The notes under the pieces are model-generated. The model did not search any database. It was not told the origin of the DNA and saw only the letters and a program-made list of their open reading frames with translations. The translations under genes were made by a program, and so were the position numbers. A stretch of 12,161 bases of DNA. It comes from JAVBOD01 sp031551045. Lineage in GTDB: Bacteria; Bacteroidota; Bacteroidia; Bacteroidales; UBA932. The stretch lies in NCBI GenBank assembly GCA_031551045.1, contig JAVBOD010000123.1, forward strand, positions 1 through 12,161, given 5' to 3'. Positions 1 through 6,852 of this stretch are shown here, piece after piece (positions within the stretch are counted from its first letter, which is position 1; each line of letters starts with the position of its first letter).

Positions 1-72
1 AAAAAATATGTAGGAGCTCAGCATGAAAATTTAGGCATGCCGGGGAAACCGGCCGTTTTAAAAGTGTATTAA
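1..72 (+). CDS. 3' end of an unidentified upstream gene (partial)
   Basis: Frame 1 is open from the first base to a TAA at 70-72. It reads as 23 residues ending GMPGKPAVLKVY, a credible protein tail with ordinary codons. The stop lies only 3 bp before the ATG of the HdrA-like gene, which is the spacing expected of operon neighbours. Too little is present to identify the family. An open frame of this length could arise by chance, so the call rests mainly on the tight spacing and the missing gene start, which would lie outside the window. Confidence 0.4.
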   Translation, partial: KKYVGAQHENLGMPGKPAVLKVY

Positions 73-75
73 CCG

Positions 76-1095
76 ATGTCGAAAGAAAATATCATTGTAA
101 TTGGAGCGGGGGTGGCAGGCATGGAAGCCGCCGGCGAATTGACGCGTTTTGGGGCGGAGGTTACCGTGCTCGAAGCATCGGATGCGTCGGGCGGAAATGT
201 AAAAAACTGGTACAAGCTTTTCCCCGATTTCCGGAATGGGAGCGAGGTACTGCAACTACTTCAACAAAAAACAAAAGAAACGAAAATTATTTATAACGCA
301 GGGATTACCCATATTTCCCGCACGGCAAATAATTTTGAAATAACGCTTGCATCCGGCGACAGGCAACAGGCGCAAGCCGTGTTGCTGGCTACCGGCTTCG
401 AAACGTTTGATGCCGGCAAAAAAGAAGAATACGGCTATGGCATTTACGACAACGTCATCACTTCGGTGGAGTTGGAAAAAATGCTACGGGAGACTGGTAC
501 CGTCCGGACACATCAAGGTAACGTACCGAAGCGCGTGGGCATTATCCACTGTGTCGGTTCGCGCGACGAAAAAATCAATAACATCCATTGTTCGAAATTG
601 TGTTGCATTACCGGTGTGAAACAGGCGGTCGAAATCCGTGAATTGCTGCCGGATTCCGACGTTTTTTGTTTCTATATGGACTTACGGATGTATGGCCGTC
701 ATTTCGAAGAAATTTATTTAGACGCGCAGAAAAAGCGCGTGAAATTTATCCGTGGGCGCCTGTCGGAATCGTTCGAGAATCCCGACCATTCTATTTTGTT
801 GAAAGTGGAAGACACGCTTATCGGAAAACCGCTGAAAATGTCGGTCGATTTAATGATATTGCTGGTGGGCGTAACCCCTTCGCAAGGTACGCGCCGCATG
901 ATGCATTTATTGGGATTGGAAAATGCCGCCGACGGATTTTTAAAAGCTGCCGATAGTTGTTTGAACGCAAATACTTCGACACGGGAAGGCGTGTTTTTTG
1001 CGGGCGCCTGCACCGGCATAAAATCGATTCCCGAAACGCTGGCCGATGCGCGTGCTGCGGCATTGCAAGCATGGGAGTATGTAAAGAAAAGATAA
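76..1095 (+). CDS. HdrA-like FAD-dependent oxidoreductase
   Basis: This is a 339-residue flavoprotein related to subunit A of heterodisulfide reductase. The N-terminus (IIVIGAGVAGMEAAG, residues 6-20) is a GxGxxG dinucleotide-binding fold followed by an acidic strand end (VTVLEAS). A GG doublet (GGNVKNW) follows, as in FAD proteins of this family. The stretch CVGSRDEK with C159, then C172 and C176-C177 (HCSKLCC), matches the cysteine cluster by which HdrA proteins hold a [4Fe-4S] centre. A second FAD-contacting segment near the end reads GVFFAGACTG. Methanogen HdrA is about twice as long and carries extra ferredoxin domains that are absent here, so this is a short form. It precedes the HdrC-like gene by 8 bp and presumably passes electrons to it in the cytoplasm. 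The electron donor is unknown. The ATG follows the upstream stop by 3 bp and begins directly with the Rossmann strand. Confidence 0.88.
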   Translation: MSKENIIVIGAGVAGMEAAGELTRFGAEVTVLEASDASGGNVKNWYKLFPDFRNGSEVLQLLQQKTKETKIIYNAGITHISRTANNFEITLASGDRQQAQAVLLATGFETFDAGKKEEYGYGIYDNVITSVELEKMLRETGTVRTHQGNVPKRVGIIHCVGSRDEKINNIHCSKLCCITGVKQAVEIRELLPDSDVFCFYMDLRMYGRHFEEIYLDAQKKRVKFIRGRLSESFENPDHSILLKVEDTLIGKPLKMSVDLMILLVGVTPSQGTRRMMHLLGLENAADGFLKAADSCLNANTSTREGVFFAGACTGIKSIPETLADARAAALQAWEYVKKR

Positions 1096-1103
1096 GAAAG
1101 AAG

Positions 1104-1439
1104 ATGAACCGGTTCGGATTTACCATAGCCAAAGATCAACAGATAAACTACGACACCAATGATTTTCGTGTAATGCATTTTGTGGCGGAGCGTGTGCCTT
1201 CGTTCCATACTTGCATTGCCTGCGGAAGTTGCACGGCTACTTGCAGCAGTGGGAATTTTTCCGATTTCAACTTTTGTCAATTGCACCTGCTCATTCGCCG
1301 CGGCGAAGAAAAAGGATTGCGTCAAGCAATGAAACAATGTATGTTTTGCGGAAAATGCCAGCTCGTCTGTCCGCGCGGGGTCGATAATCGGGCAGTAATT
1401 GCCGCTATTCACCAGGCCATCGAAACCTTTGCCCTATGA
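1104..1439 (+). CDS. HdrC-like 4Fe-4S dicluster protein
   Basis: This small iron-sulfur protein (111 residues) resembles subunit C of heterodisulfide reductase. It has two complete CxxCxxCxxxC motifs. The first is at C37, C40, C43 and C47 (CIACGSCTATC); the second is at C79, C82, C85 and C89 (CMFCGKCQLVC) and is followed by proline. These bind two [4Fe-4S] clusters that wire the HdrA-like flavoprotein to the HdrD-like subunit. The frame stays open upstream to about 957, but that extension lies inside the hdrA-like gene. The ATG at 1104 is 8 bp after the hdrA-like stop and gives the usual length with an N-terminus (MNRFGF) typical of the family. Its stop overlaps the start of the next gene (ATGA), suggesting coupled translation. 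Confidence 0.88.
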   Translation: MNRFGFTIAKDQQINYDTNDFRVMHFVAERVPSFHTCIACGSCTATCSSGNFSDFNFCQLHLLIRRGEEKGLRQAMKQCMFCGKCQLVCPRGVDNRAVIAAIHQAIETFAL

Positions 1440-3235
1440 TGAAACATCCGCCGATATTCGATGTATTTGTATTGCCGTTTTCGTTGGGCTTGCTTTTCCT
1501 TATTTATAAGTTGGTTGCTATTTATGGCGGTTGGATAAAAAATCTGTCGCCGGAAGAAAAAACGCTTATTAAAAAAAATATCTGGTCACGTAAAACGTGG
1601 ACGGCTATCAAGGACGTATTTCGTGAAAGTTTACTGCATGTGAGCATGTTCAAGCAAAACAGGGTGCTGGGCTACATGCATGCATCGCTGGCCTTCGGCT
1701 GGTTTTTGTTGATTATAACAGGCGCTATCGAATCGCGCTTTTACAACGGCCCCGATTTTCACTGGCCTTACTATCCGATATTCCTGAAATTTTTTGTGCA
1801 AGGGCATCCGGTGATTGAACATAAATTTTATTCCGTGCCGGGCTTTTTCCGTTTTCTGATGGACTTTTTACTGCTGCTGGTGCTTTCCGGCCTGTTGCTG
1901 GCGTTTGCAAAACGCATTCGCAAAGCGTTATTCGGAATGAAGCGCACCACGAAACACTCCGCTTTCGACCGCTTGGCGATTGCTTCGCTGTGGTGCATTT
2001 TCCCCTTGCGATTGTTGAGTGAAAGTTTGACGTGCATTAATTATCCGAACGGTAGTTTTCTGACCAATGGCTTAGGGCATTTTTTTGAAAGTATATCGCC
2101 TGATTTATATAATTTGGCTTATCCTTGCTGGTGGCTCTATTCGTTGGCGCTGGGCGTTTTTTTCGTGACGATGCCCTACTCGCGCTACATGCACATTTTC
2201 ACGGAAGTGGTGTTCATTTTTTTCAAAAACTGGGGATTGAAAACCGGCAAAACCGTCAACTCGTTTGCCGAGATGCAAATCAATGCCTGTCCGCGTTGCG
2301 GCGTGTGTATCGATGCTTGCCCGGTGTATGCCAATTCGCCGGAGAAAAATATTATTCCGGCCTACTTTTTCCGCGATTACCGGCGTGGCGAAATTACCAT
2401 GGACGGCACGTTTCATTGTCTGGAATGCGGCCGTTGCCAGGAGGTTTGTCCCGTGCACATCGGGGTGAACGATATCCGCACGGCCGTGCGTTCGGGCATG
2501 GAAAACCGGCAACAACAGGATTATTCTTTTTTACCGAAACAGCCAGTGAAACAAACGGAAGTCTTGTATTTCGCCGGTTGCATGACGCATCTCACACCTT
2601 CCGTAAAAAGAGCGGTAACGGCCGTGTTGTCGAAAGCCGGCGTGCAATATGAGTTCCTCGATAAGGATGGAAGTATTTGTTGCGGGCGTCCGCAACGCTT
2701 GGCCGGAAACGATGAGGCGGCGCAACAATTAGCGGATAAAAATAAATCTCTTATCATTGCTTCAGGTGCGAAAATCTTGCTAACTTCGTGTCCTATTTGT
2801 TATAAAATTTTCAAAGAAGAATATCAATTGGGTATAGAAGTGTTGCACCACACGCAATATTTTATGCGCTTGGCCGAAGAACGGAAAATCAACTTGCAGG
2901 AATCTTCCCTGCGCATGGTGTATCACGACCCCTGCGAGTTAGGGCGCGGCAGCGGCATCTACGAAATGCCGCGAACGTTATTAAAACAAGCAGGGCAATT
3001 GATAGAAGCCGCGGAAAACCGTGAACACGGCTATTGCTGTGGCGGCAGCATCGGCGCTATGGGATTATCGCCTGAAACTCGTGATAACATTACGAAACAA
3101 GCTATTATTGGAATGACATCCGAATCTCCCGACTGCCTGGTTACCGCCTGTCCGCTTTGCAAGAAAACATTTGCCAAGCATTCGCCGGTGCCGGTGAAAG
3201 ACATTGCGGAAGTGATGGTGGAGAGCATGAGATGA
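1436..3235 (+). CDS. Membrane-anchored HdrD-like (DsrMK-type) disulfide reductase subunit
   Basis: This 599-residue protein joins a membrane domain to a catalytic iron-sulfur domain. Residues about 5-258 contain roughly five hydrophobic helices. H82 (YMHASLAFGW) and H253 (YMHIFTEV) are candidate heme b ligands, as in NarI/DsrM/HdrE-type proteins. Next come two ferredoxin motifs: CPRCGVCIDACP from C285 and CLECGRCQEVCP from C328. The C-terminal half has two CCG domains: C382, C415-C416, C452/C455, and C500, C534-C535, C572/C575. Their spacings fit the CX31-39CCX35-36CxxC rule for noncubane [4Fe-4S] sites of HdrB/HdrD. Methanogens and sulfate reducers usually encode the cytochrome b (HdrE or DsrM) and HdrD/DsrK parts separately, so this is a fusion. 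It probably exchanges electrons between menaquinone and a cytoplasmic thiol/disulfide or the HdrA-like flavin. The natural substrate cannot be told. The ATG overlaps the previous stop. Confidence 0.87.
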   Translation: MMKHPPIFDVFVLPFSLGLLFLIYKLVAIYGGWIKNLSPEEKTLIKKNIWSRKTWTAIKDVFRESLLHVSMFKQNRVLGYMHASLAFGWFLLIITGAIESRFYNGPDFHWPYYPIFLKFFVQGHPVIEHKFYSVPGFFRFLMDFLLLLVLSGLLLAFAKRIRKALFGMKRTTKHSAFDRLAIASLWCIFPLRLLSESLTCINYPNGSFLTNGLGHFFESISPDLYNLAYPCWWLYSLALGVFFVTMPYSRYMHIFTEVVFIFFKNWGLKTGKTVNSFAEMQINACPRCGVCIDACPVYANSPEKNIIPAYFFRDYRRGEITMDGTFHCLECGRCQEVCPVHIGVNDIRTAVRSGMENRQQQDYSFLPKQPVKQTEVLYFAGCMTHLTPSVKRAVTAVLSKAGVQYEFLDKDGSICCGRPQRLAGNDEAAQQLADKNKSLIIASGAKILLTSCPICYKIFKEEYQLGIEVLHHTQYFMRLAEERKINLQESSLRMVYHDPCELGRGSGIYEMPRTLLKQAGQLIEAAENREHGYCCGGSIGAMGLSPETRDNITKQAIIGMTSESPDCLVTACPLCKKTFAKHSPVPVKDIAEVMVESMR

Positions 3236-3258
3236 CTGCTAATAGAGCCATTTTAACG

Positions 3259-3281
3259 CTATTTTGTTAATTGCAAAATAG
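3259..3281 (+). repeat. Perfect palindrome CTATTTTG-N7-CAAAATAG
   Basis: Arms CTATTTTG (3259-3266) and CAAAATAG (3274-3281) are exact reverse complements around a 7-base centre, TTAATTG. The left arm contains the proposed -33 TTG of the promoter for the lipoprotein gene. The right arm lies between the two promoter elements. That placement would suit a repressor or activator site. A weak terminator for the upstream hdr-like operon is the alternative, but no long T run follows the right arm. Confidence 0.5.
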
Positions 3282-3293
3282 TATTTATCTTTG
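3264..3293 (+). promoter_or_regulatory. Bacteroidota-type promoter for the lipoprotein gene
   Basis: TTG at 3264-3266 is followed after 19 bases by TATCTTTG at 3286-3293, an exact match to the TAnnTTTG -7 element of the main Bacteroides sigma factor. Transcription would start near 3300, leaving a leader of about 80 bases before the lipoprotein ATG. This supports the 3384 start over the more upstream TTG codon at 3291, which lies within the promoter. Confidence 0.6.
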
Positions 3294-3383
3294 TTGTGTG
3301 TATTTAGTAAAATTTTTCTTTTTGCCGGCAAGGATGTTTTGACTTTACGCACACCCGAAACAATAACCTTTAAAAGTATGCTT

Positions 3384-5129
3384 ATGAAAAAGAATTTTTA
3401 TTTTTTAAGCAGGAAAAGGGGACGATACAGTGTAGGAGGATTTTTTCTTTTCTTTTCAGTTTTTGTGTTCATATTATTTTCCTGCCATAAAGAGGCAGAT
3501 GTAATTCTTGAAGAAGAGGTCTCTTCAGATGTTCAGCTACAAATCCAAGCAGCCAAAGAAAGGTTTGAACAGGAATATTTTTTACCCGGCCAGCAAACCG
3601 ACTCCATTCCGTTACTGACACCTGCCAGTGCGAGATGGAAAAAGAAGTCCCTTATAAAAGCCAAACCCAATTGGGACAAAGCCAAATTAGGAGTAGATGA
3701 AGTGGTTGAAATTCCTTTACAGACACTTGGGCAAATAAGCTATGCCTCGGAGAAGACCGCCAGCGATGCGCAGTTAAGATCCTGTATTACCCGAATGATT
3801 ATAGTAAAAGATGGCGGCGAGCGAATACCTGCATTTATGCATATAAGAGCCGATTCGAATTATCTGGCCACAAAAGGCTATGACCTGAGTAAGAATGCCT
3901 ATAAGAAGATGAAAAAAGATTTCTCGGGAGTGGTGTTCTACACTTATCTCGACGGACGATTTAGCAACGGTTGGCGCTATAAGGATGGTGATATAATAGC
4001 TACCATCAGTTACGATAGTACAATGACTACCCCTGATATTGAAACAGCAGCAATCCCTGTTCAAAAGGCAATGAGCTGTGTAACGCATATTGAAGTGGAA
4101 TATTTTAGATGGTGCTGGGGATATGAAGAAAAAGGAGTGGTATTTACTACCGGATGTGAGGATTGGCGGGTGGTCGGTACATACAGATGGACGGAATGTG
4201 TAAATGAAGATGGTTCCGGATTTGGAGGGGGGCTTGTTATCGGCGGCGGTGGCGGTGGCGGCCGTTCCGGAGGTGAGGGCTCTACCACCCCGCCTACACG
4301 TTATAGCGTGACGGTAAACGCCGGCCCGGGAGGAATGGCTATCGGCGGCGGAACTTTTACAGAGGGGGCAACTTGTACTATTGTTGCAACACCAAATGCA
4401 GGATATGTGTTTGAAAAATGGGACGGACCGGACATTTTCTCACAATCTGTTTCAACAAGTTTCATCGTAACTAAAAATACAAGTGTTACGGCTTATTTCA
4501 AAAGTAGTTCGACAGACCCATGCGGGCAGTTGAAGGGAGTAAAAGGTAACACTACAGCCAATAATAGCCTTACTACTTTGAAAGCCGATGCTATGAATTC
4601 TTCTTCAAAAAACGAAAGTGCGTATATACAATTAAACCGGAATGGAGTTCGATCCGCTCAGTACGTTCCTGGGCTTTCCGACCGTGTAAACGTGAAGCTA
4701 AGTCCCAGCGACCGATTGGAATGGGTGTTTCATGTGCACCATGTGTTTAACGGGCAAATGTTTTCGGCGGGTGACATTTGGATATTGTACAGCATATACA
4801 ATAACCAGACATGCACTAATTGGGCTACTTTCCAGTTCGGCTTGGTAACCCATAAAGGAGAAGCCTACGTGCTGACTATTAGCGATTGGGGAATGTTCAA
4901 AAATTTTATTAAAAACAATAAAATCACTGGTCCAAAAAATCAATGGGGAATAGATTTAGAAGAAGATATGAAAATGAACCGGTCGCAAAGTGAACAAATA
5001 TTTTTAGATAGAATCGCTAATTCAGGACTATCTATGATGAAAAAAGACTTAAATAGTAGTAATGACGCATGGAAAATGCTTGAATACAATTCAAATAGTA
5101 AAACCATCACAACAAAACCTTGTAATTAA
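3384..5129 (+). CDS. Lipoprotein with InlB-B-like repeat and JAB/JAMM-like C-terminal motif
   Basis: This is a 581-residue predicted lipoprotein. A basic N-terminus (RKRGR) leads into a hydrophobic stretch ending in the lipobox LFSC with C34, followed by charged residues (HKEADV), so it should be lipid-anchored in the outer envelope. Residues about 35-270 match no family I recognise. A glycine-rich linker follows (GGGGGGG near 4240-4262). Residues about 307-375 (YSVTVNAGPGG... to ...SVTAYF) form one divergent InlB-B/Flg_new-type repeat, common in surface proteins. The C-terminal part has E411, then H450-V-H452, S461 and D464 within FSAGD, then a strand-like GLVTHKGEAYVLTISD. This resembles the E...HxH...SxxD zinc site of JAB/JAMM peptidases, although the H-to-S gap is one residue longer than canonical. 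ATG 3378 is an alternative start. The 6-bp gap to the next gene suggests cotranscription. Its function is unproven. Confidence 0.75.
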   Translation: MKKNFYFLSRKRGRYSVGGFFLFFSVFVFILFSCHKEADVILEEEVSSDVQLQIQAAKERFEQEYFLPGQQTDSIPLLTPASARWKKKSLIKAKPNWDKAKLGVDEVVEIPLQTLGQISYASEKTASDAQLRSCITRMIIVKDGGERIPAFMHIRADSNYLATKGYDLSKNAYKKMKKDFSGVVFYTYLDGRFSNGWRYKDGDIIATISYDSTMTTPDIETAAIPVQKAMSCVTHIEVEYFRWCWGYEEKGVVFTTGCEDWRVVGTYRWTECVNEDGSGFGGGLVIGGGGGGGRSGGEGSTTPPTRYSVTVNAGPGGMAIGGGTFTEGATCTIVATPNAGYVFEKWDGPDIFSQSVSTSFIVTKNTSVTAYFKSSSTDPCGQLKGVKGNTTANNSLTTLKADAMNSSSKNESAYIQLNRNGVRSAQYVPGLSDRVNVKLSPSDRLEWVFHVHHVFNGQMFSAGDIWILYSIYNNQTCTNWATFQFGLVTHKGEAYVLTISDWGMFKNFIKNNKITGPKNQWGIDLEEDMKMNRSQSEQIFLDRIANSGLSMMKKDLNSSNDAWKMLEYNSNSKTITTKPCN

Positions 5130-5135
5130 AAAAAT

Positions 5136-5768
5136 ATGATTATGAAAAATATAATATTATTTATTTTATTGATGGCAAGCGCCAAATTGTTGTCTGCTCA
5201 AACTCTAACATTCTATACTGAAAATTTAGATGCTTATGTTGGCGTTTGGGAATATCATACAGCTACCGATACATTTCGAATTTTATTAAAAAAAGGGAAA
5301 ATCTATAATCCGGATGGTAATGTAAGAAAAGAGCAAGTTTATGGCGGTCATCGTTATGTAAAAAATAGACAAGTAATCGCAGATTACACAAGAGGTATTG
5401 CGAGTTCAAGAAATCGAAATTATGAAGTCACGCCTATTTCTGCTTCTAATGGGGCATTTACAGAATCTGAAGTAAACCCGAATGAACTAGGCCTGAGTTT
5501 TAATGATAAACTAAAAGACAAAATCGGATATGGCACTTTAACACTCATTCCGGGTAATCCTGCTCAGCTACACTGGAAAATAGAGTTCCGGAACGATCAA
5601 ATGTTTTTAATATTAGAGGGAGATCCGGAACCAGTGGTCTATGACGACTGGTCGGTGCCTAAGGATATTATCCTGACTAAGATTTCGGATACCGTGCCGG
5701 GACTAGGAACCCGATTTTCAGGAATTCTTGATGACGATTTGATGGATGTTGGAGAGACGAATCCGTAG
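5136..5768 (+). CDS. Small secreted protein, paralog A (possibly DUF6705-like)
   Basis: This is a 210-residue exported protein of unknown function. The N-terminus (MKNIILFILLMASAKLLSAQ) is a signal peptide ending in the SAQ cleavage context typical of Bacteroidota. It starts 6 bp after the lipoprotein stop; ATG 5142 is an equally plausible start. The mature part opens with NLDAYVGVWEY and TDTFRILLKKG, shared with the next gene, and later has GGHRYVKN, NPNELGLSF and SVPKDIILTKI. These resemble small secreted Bacteroidota proteins of the kind classed as DUF6705, an assignment made from memory. The last 27 residues (SDTVPGL...GETNP) are identical to those of the downstream paralog, also at DNA level, while the bodies differ strongly. 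The related proteins I recall end near the LTK motif, so the tail appears to be an addition. The gene is AT-rich relative to the hdr genes. Confidence 0.8.
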   Translation: MIMKNIILFILLMASAKLLSAQTLTFYTENLDAYVGVWEYHTATDTFRILLKKGKIYNPDGNVRKEQVYGGHRYVKNRQVIADYTRGIASSRNRNYEVTPISASNGAFTESEVNPNELGLSFNDKLKDKIGYGTLTLIPGNPAQLHWKIEFRNDQMFLILEGDPEPVVYDDWSVPKDIILTKISDTVPGLGTRFSGILDDDLMDVGETNP

Positions 5769-5918
5769 CAACTTTTTTTGATAAAAGACCTTAATAGCAT
5801 CGTTAGGGGATTGTATTTCCTATGCTATAAGGTCTTTTTCAATGTACAATACTTTAGTGGCAAGATTGAAAACTTGATAAAATTGGAATAGGGCCAACTG
5901 TATAAATATAGCACTAAT
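5685..5918 (+). repeat. Direct repeat copy 1: shared coding tail plus downstream DNA
   Basis: This 234-bp segment recurs at 6502-6736 with three substitutions (at 5886, 5911 and 5916) and one indel in a T run (7 versus 8 T). It comprises the last 27 codons and stop of paralog A, then about 150 bp of noncoding DNA containing a long hairpin. Similarity drops sharply on both sides. Upstream, the two genes match only as distant paralogs. Confidence 0.95.
5783..5839 (+). terminator. Long hairpin with T tract after paralog A
   Basis: AAAAGACCTT (5783-5792) pairs with AAGGTCTTTT (5829-5838), and ATAGCAT (5794-5800) pairs with ATGCTAT (5822-5828), with one bulged A at 5793. The loop can pair further (AGGGGA with TTTCCT, using G-U pairs). 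A T run ends the right arm, and T-rich DNA (5773-5779) also precedes the left arm, so it could terminate transcription in both directions. It ends the transcript of the lipoprotein and paralog A. Confidence 0.7.
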
Positions 5919-5955
5919 ACCAATAAATCATTAATCAATAAAAATTGTAATTAGT

Positions 5956-6585
5956 ATGAAAACGGTTTATACCATACTGGGCTTATTGTTGTTTCATGCA
6001 TGTTTAGCACAAAACCCCACACAGAAAGTATATCAGACAAAAAATTTGGATGCATATGTTGGCGTATGGCAATATGTATCGGGAACGGACACCTTTCAGG
6101 TGGCTCTTCGGAAAGGAATAAAATCTACTCGCTTTAGTTATTCCGAATGTCTGATAGGAGGATATAAATACGTAAAAAATGGCGTTATAGTTTATAGTCA
6201 TGTACAAAATTTTCCTTCTACTTTTACAAATGAAAATTTTGAAACTTTTGACATGACTATAGCTATCATGGGAACTAACGCATTTGTCGATCCAAATCAA
6301 ATTGACCCAAACGAGGTGCGTATCTTTTTTAAAGATAGAGGACTAAATAAAACGACTCAAAGTGGCCTGCTTATCTTGCTTTCTCCCTCTCAAGCTCGTT
6401 GGACATTGAAAGATGATGAGGGCGATTTTGTTTACTTGCCGGGAGAAATAATTCCTGCGGATGGTTTTTCTGTGCCAACGGATGTTGTTATGACAAAAAT
6501 ATCGGATACCGTGCCGGGACTAGGAACCCGATTTTCAGGAATTCTTGATGACGATTTGATGGATGTTGGAGAGACGAATCCGTAG
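5956..6585 (+). CDS. Small secreted protein, paralog B (possibly DUF6705-like)
   Basis: This is a 209-residue exported protein of unknown function. The signal peptide is MKTVYTILGLLLFHACLAQ. The cysteine before LAQ could in principle suggest a lipobox, but the context fits signal peptidase I cleavage better. It shares NLDAYVGVWQY, TDTFQVALRKG, GGYKYVKNG, DPNE and SVPTDVVMTKI with the preceding gene, with long unmatched stretches between, so the bodies are old paralogs. The final 27 residues are identical to paralog A because they lie in a near-identical DNA repeat. It sits downstream of the first hairpin, 187 bp after paralog A. No convincing promoter was found in the gap, so it may depend on read-through or on a weak promoter inside the repeat. 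Such tandem diverged copies with a common 3' end suggest recombination or gene conversion. Confidence 0.8.
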   Translation: MKTVYTILGLLLFHACLAQNPTQKVYQTKNLDAYVGVWQYVSGTDTFQVALRKGIKSTRFSYSECLIGGYKYVKNGVIVYSHVQNFPSTFTNENFETFDMTIAIMGTNAFVDPNQIDPNEVRIFFKDRGLNKTTQSGLLILLSPSQARWTLKDDEGDFVYLPGEIIPADGFSVPTDVVMTKISDTVPGLGTRFSGILDDDLMDVGETNP

Positions 6586-6736
6586 CAACTTTTTTTTGAT
6601 AAAAGACCTTAATAGCATCGTTAGGGGATTGTATTTCCTATGCTATAAGGTCTTTTTCAATGTACAATACTTTAGTGGCAAGATTGAAAACTTGATAAAA
6701 TTGAAATAGGGCCAACTGTATAAATATAACACTGAT
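6502..6736 (+). repeat. Direct repeat copy 2: shared coding tail plus downstream DNA
   Basis: This is the second copy of the 5685-5918 repeat, offset by 817 bp before the T-run indel and 818 bp after it. It covers the last 27 codons and stop of paralog B, the hairpin and the trailing noncoding DNA up to TATAAATATA. No third gene copy follows; the next gene is the SufD homolog. Confidence 0.95.
6601..6657 (+). terminator. Long hairpin with T tract after paralog B
   Basis: This copy of the hairpin after paralog A is identical in sequence. Arms at 6601-6618 and 6640-6656 are separated by a 21-base loop, with one bulged A in the left arm and a T run at the end. It should stop transcripts from paralog B before the independently transcribed SufD gene. 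Confidence 0.7.
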
Positions 6737-6807
6737 AAAATGAATAATAATGCTACATAAAAGATGACTACAATGCAAATAATAAAAATCTAAATGTGAA
6801 TCCAGTC

Positions 6808-6839
6808 TTGTGAAATTGTGAGTTTTTTCCGTACCTTCG
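6808..6839 (+). promoter_or_regulatory. Likely promoter for the sufD-like gene
   Basis: TTG at 6808-6810 is followed after 21 bases by TACCTTCG at 6832-6839, one mismatch from the Bacteroides -7 consensus TAnnTTTG. The ATG of the SufD gene lies 13 bases further on, so the leader would be only a few nucleotides long. Confidence 0.45.
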
Positions 6840-6852
6840 TACAATATTTATT

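Noticed and set aside
957..1103. Longer HdrC-like protein starting at 957
   Set aside because: The extension lies within the hdrA-like coding region, shows no family similarity, and the ATG at 1104 gives the expected length and spacing.
3291..3383. Upstream TTG start (3291) for the lipoprotein
   Set aside because: It overlaps the promoter -7 element and would place about 31 unrelated residues before the signal peptide.
5783..5838. The duplicated hairpin as an integron attC-like recombination site
   Set aside because: A GTTAGGG resembling a core site lies in the loop region, but it breaks the GTTRRRY consensus at the last base, sits away from the stem ends, and no integron integrase or paired R/L boxes are present. 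A terminator explains the stem and T run better.
5850..5857. TACTTTAG as a promoter -7 element for paralog B
   Set aside because: It has one mismatch to consensus and no TTG lies 17-23 bases upstream, so the support is too weak to list as a feature.
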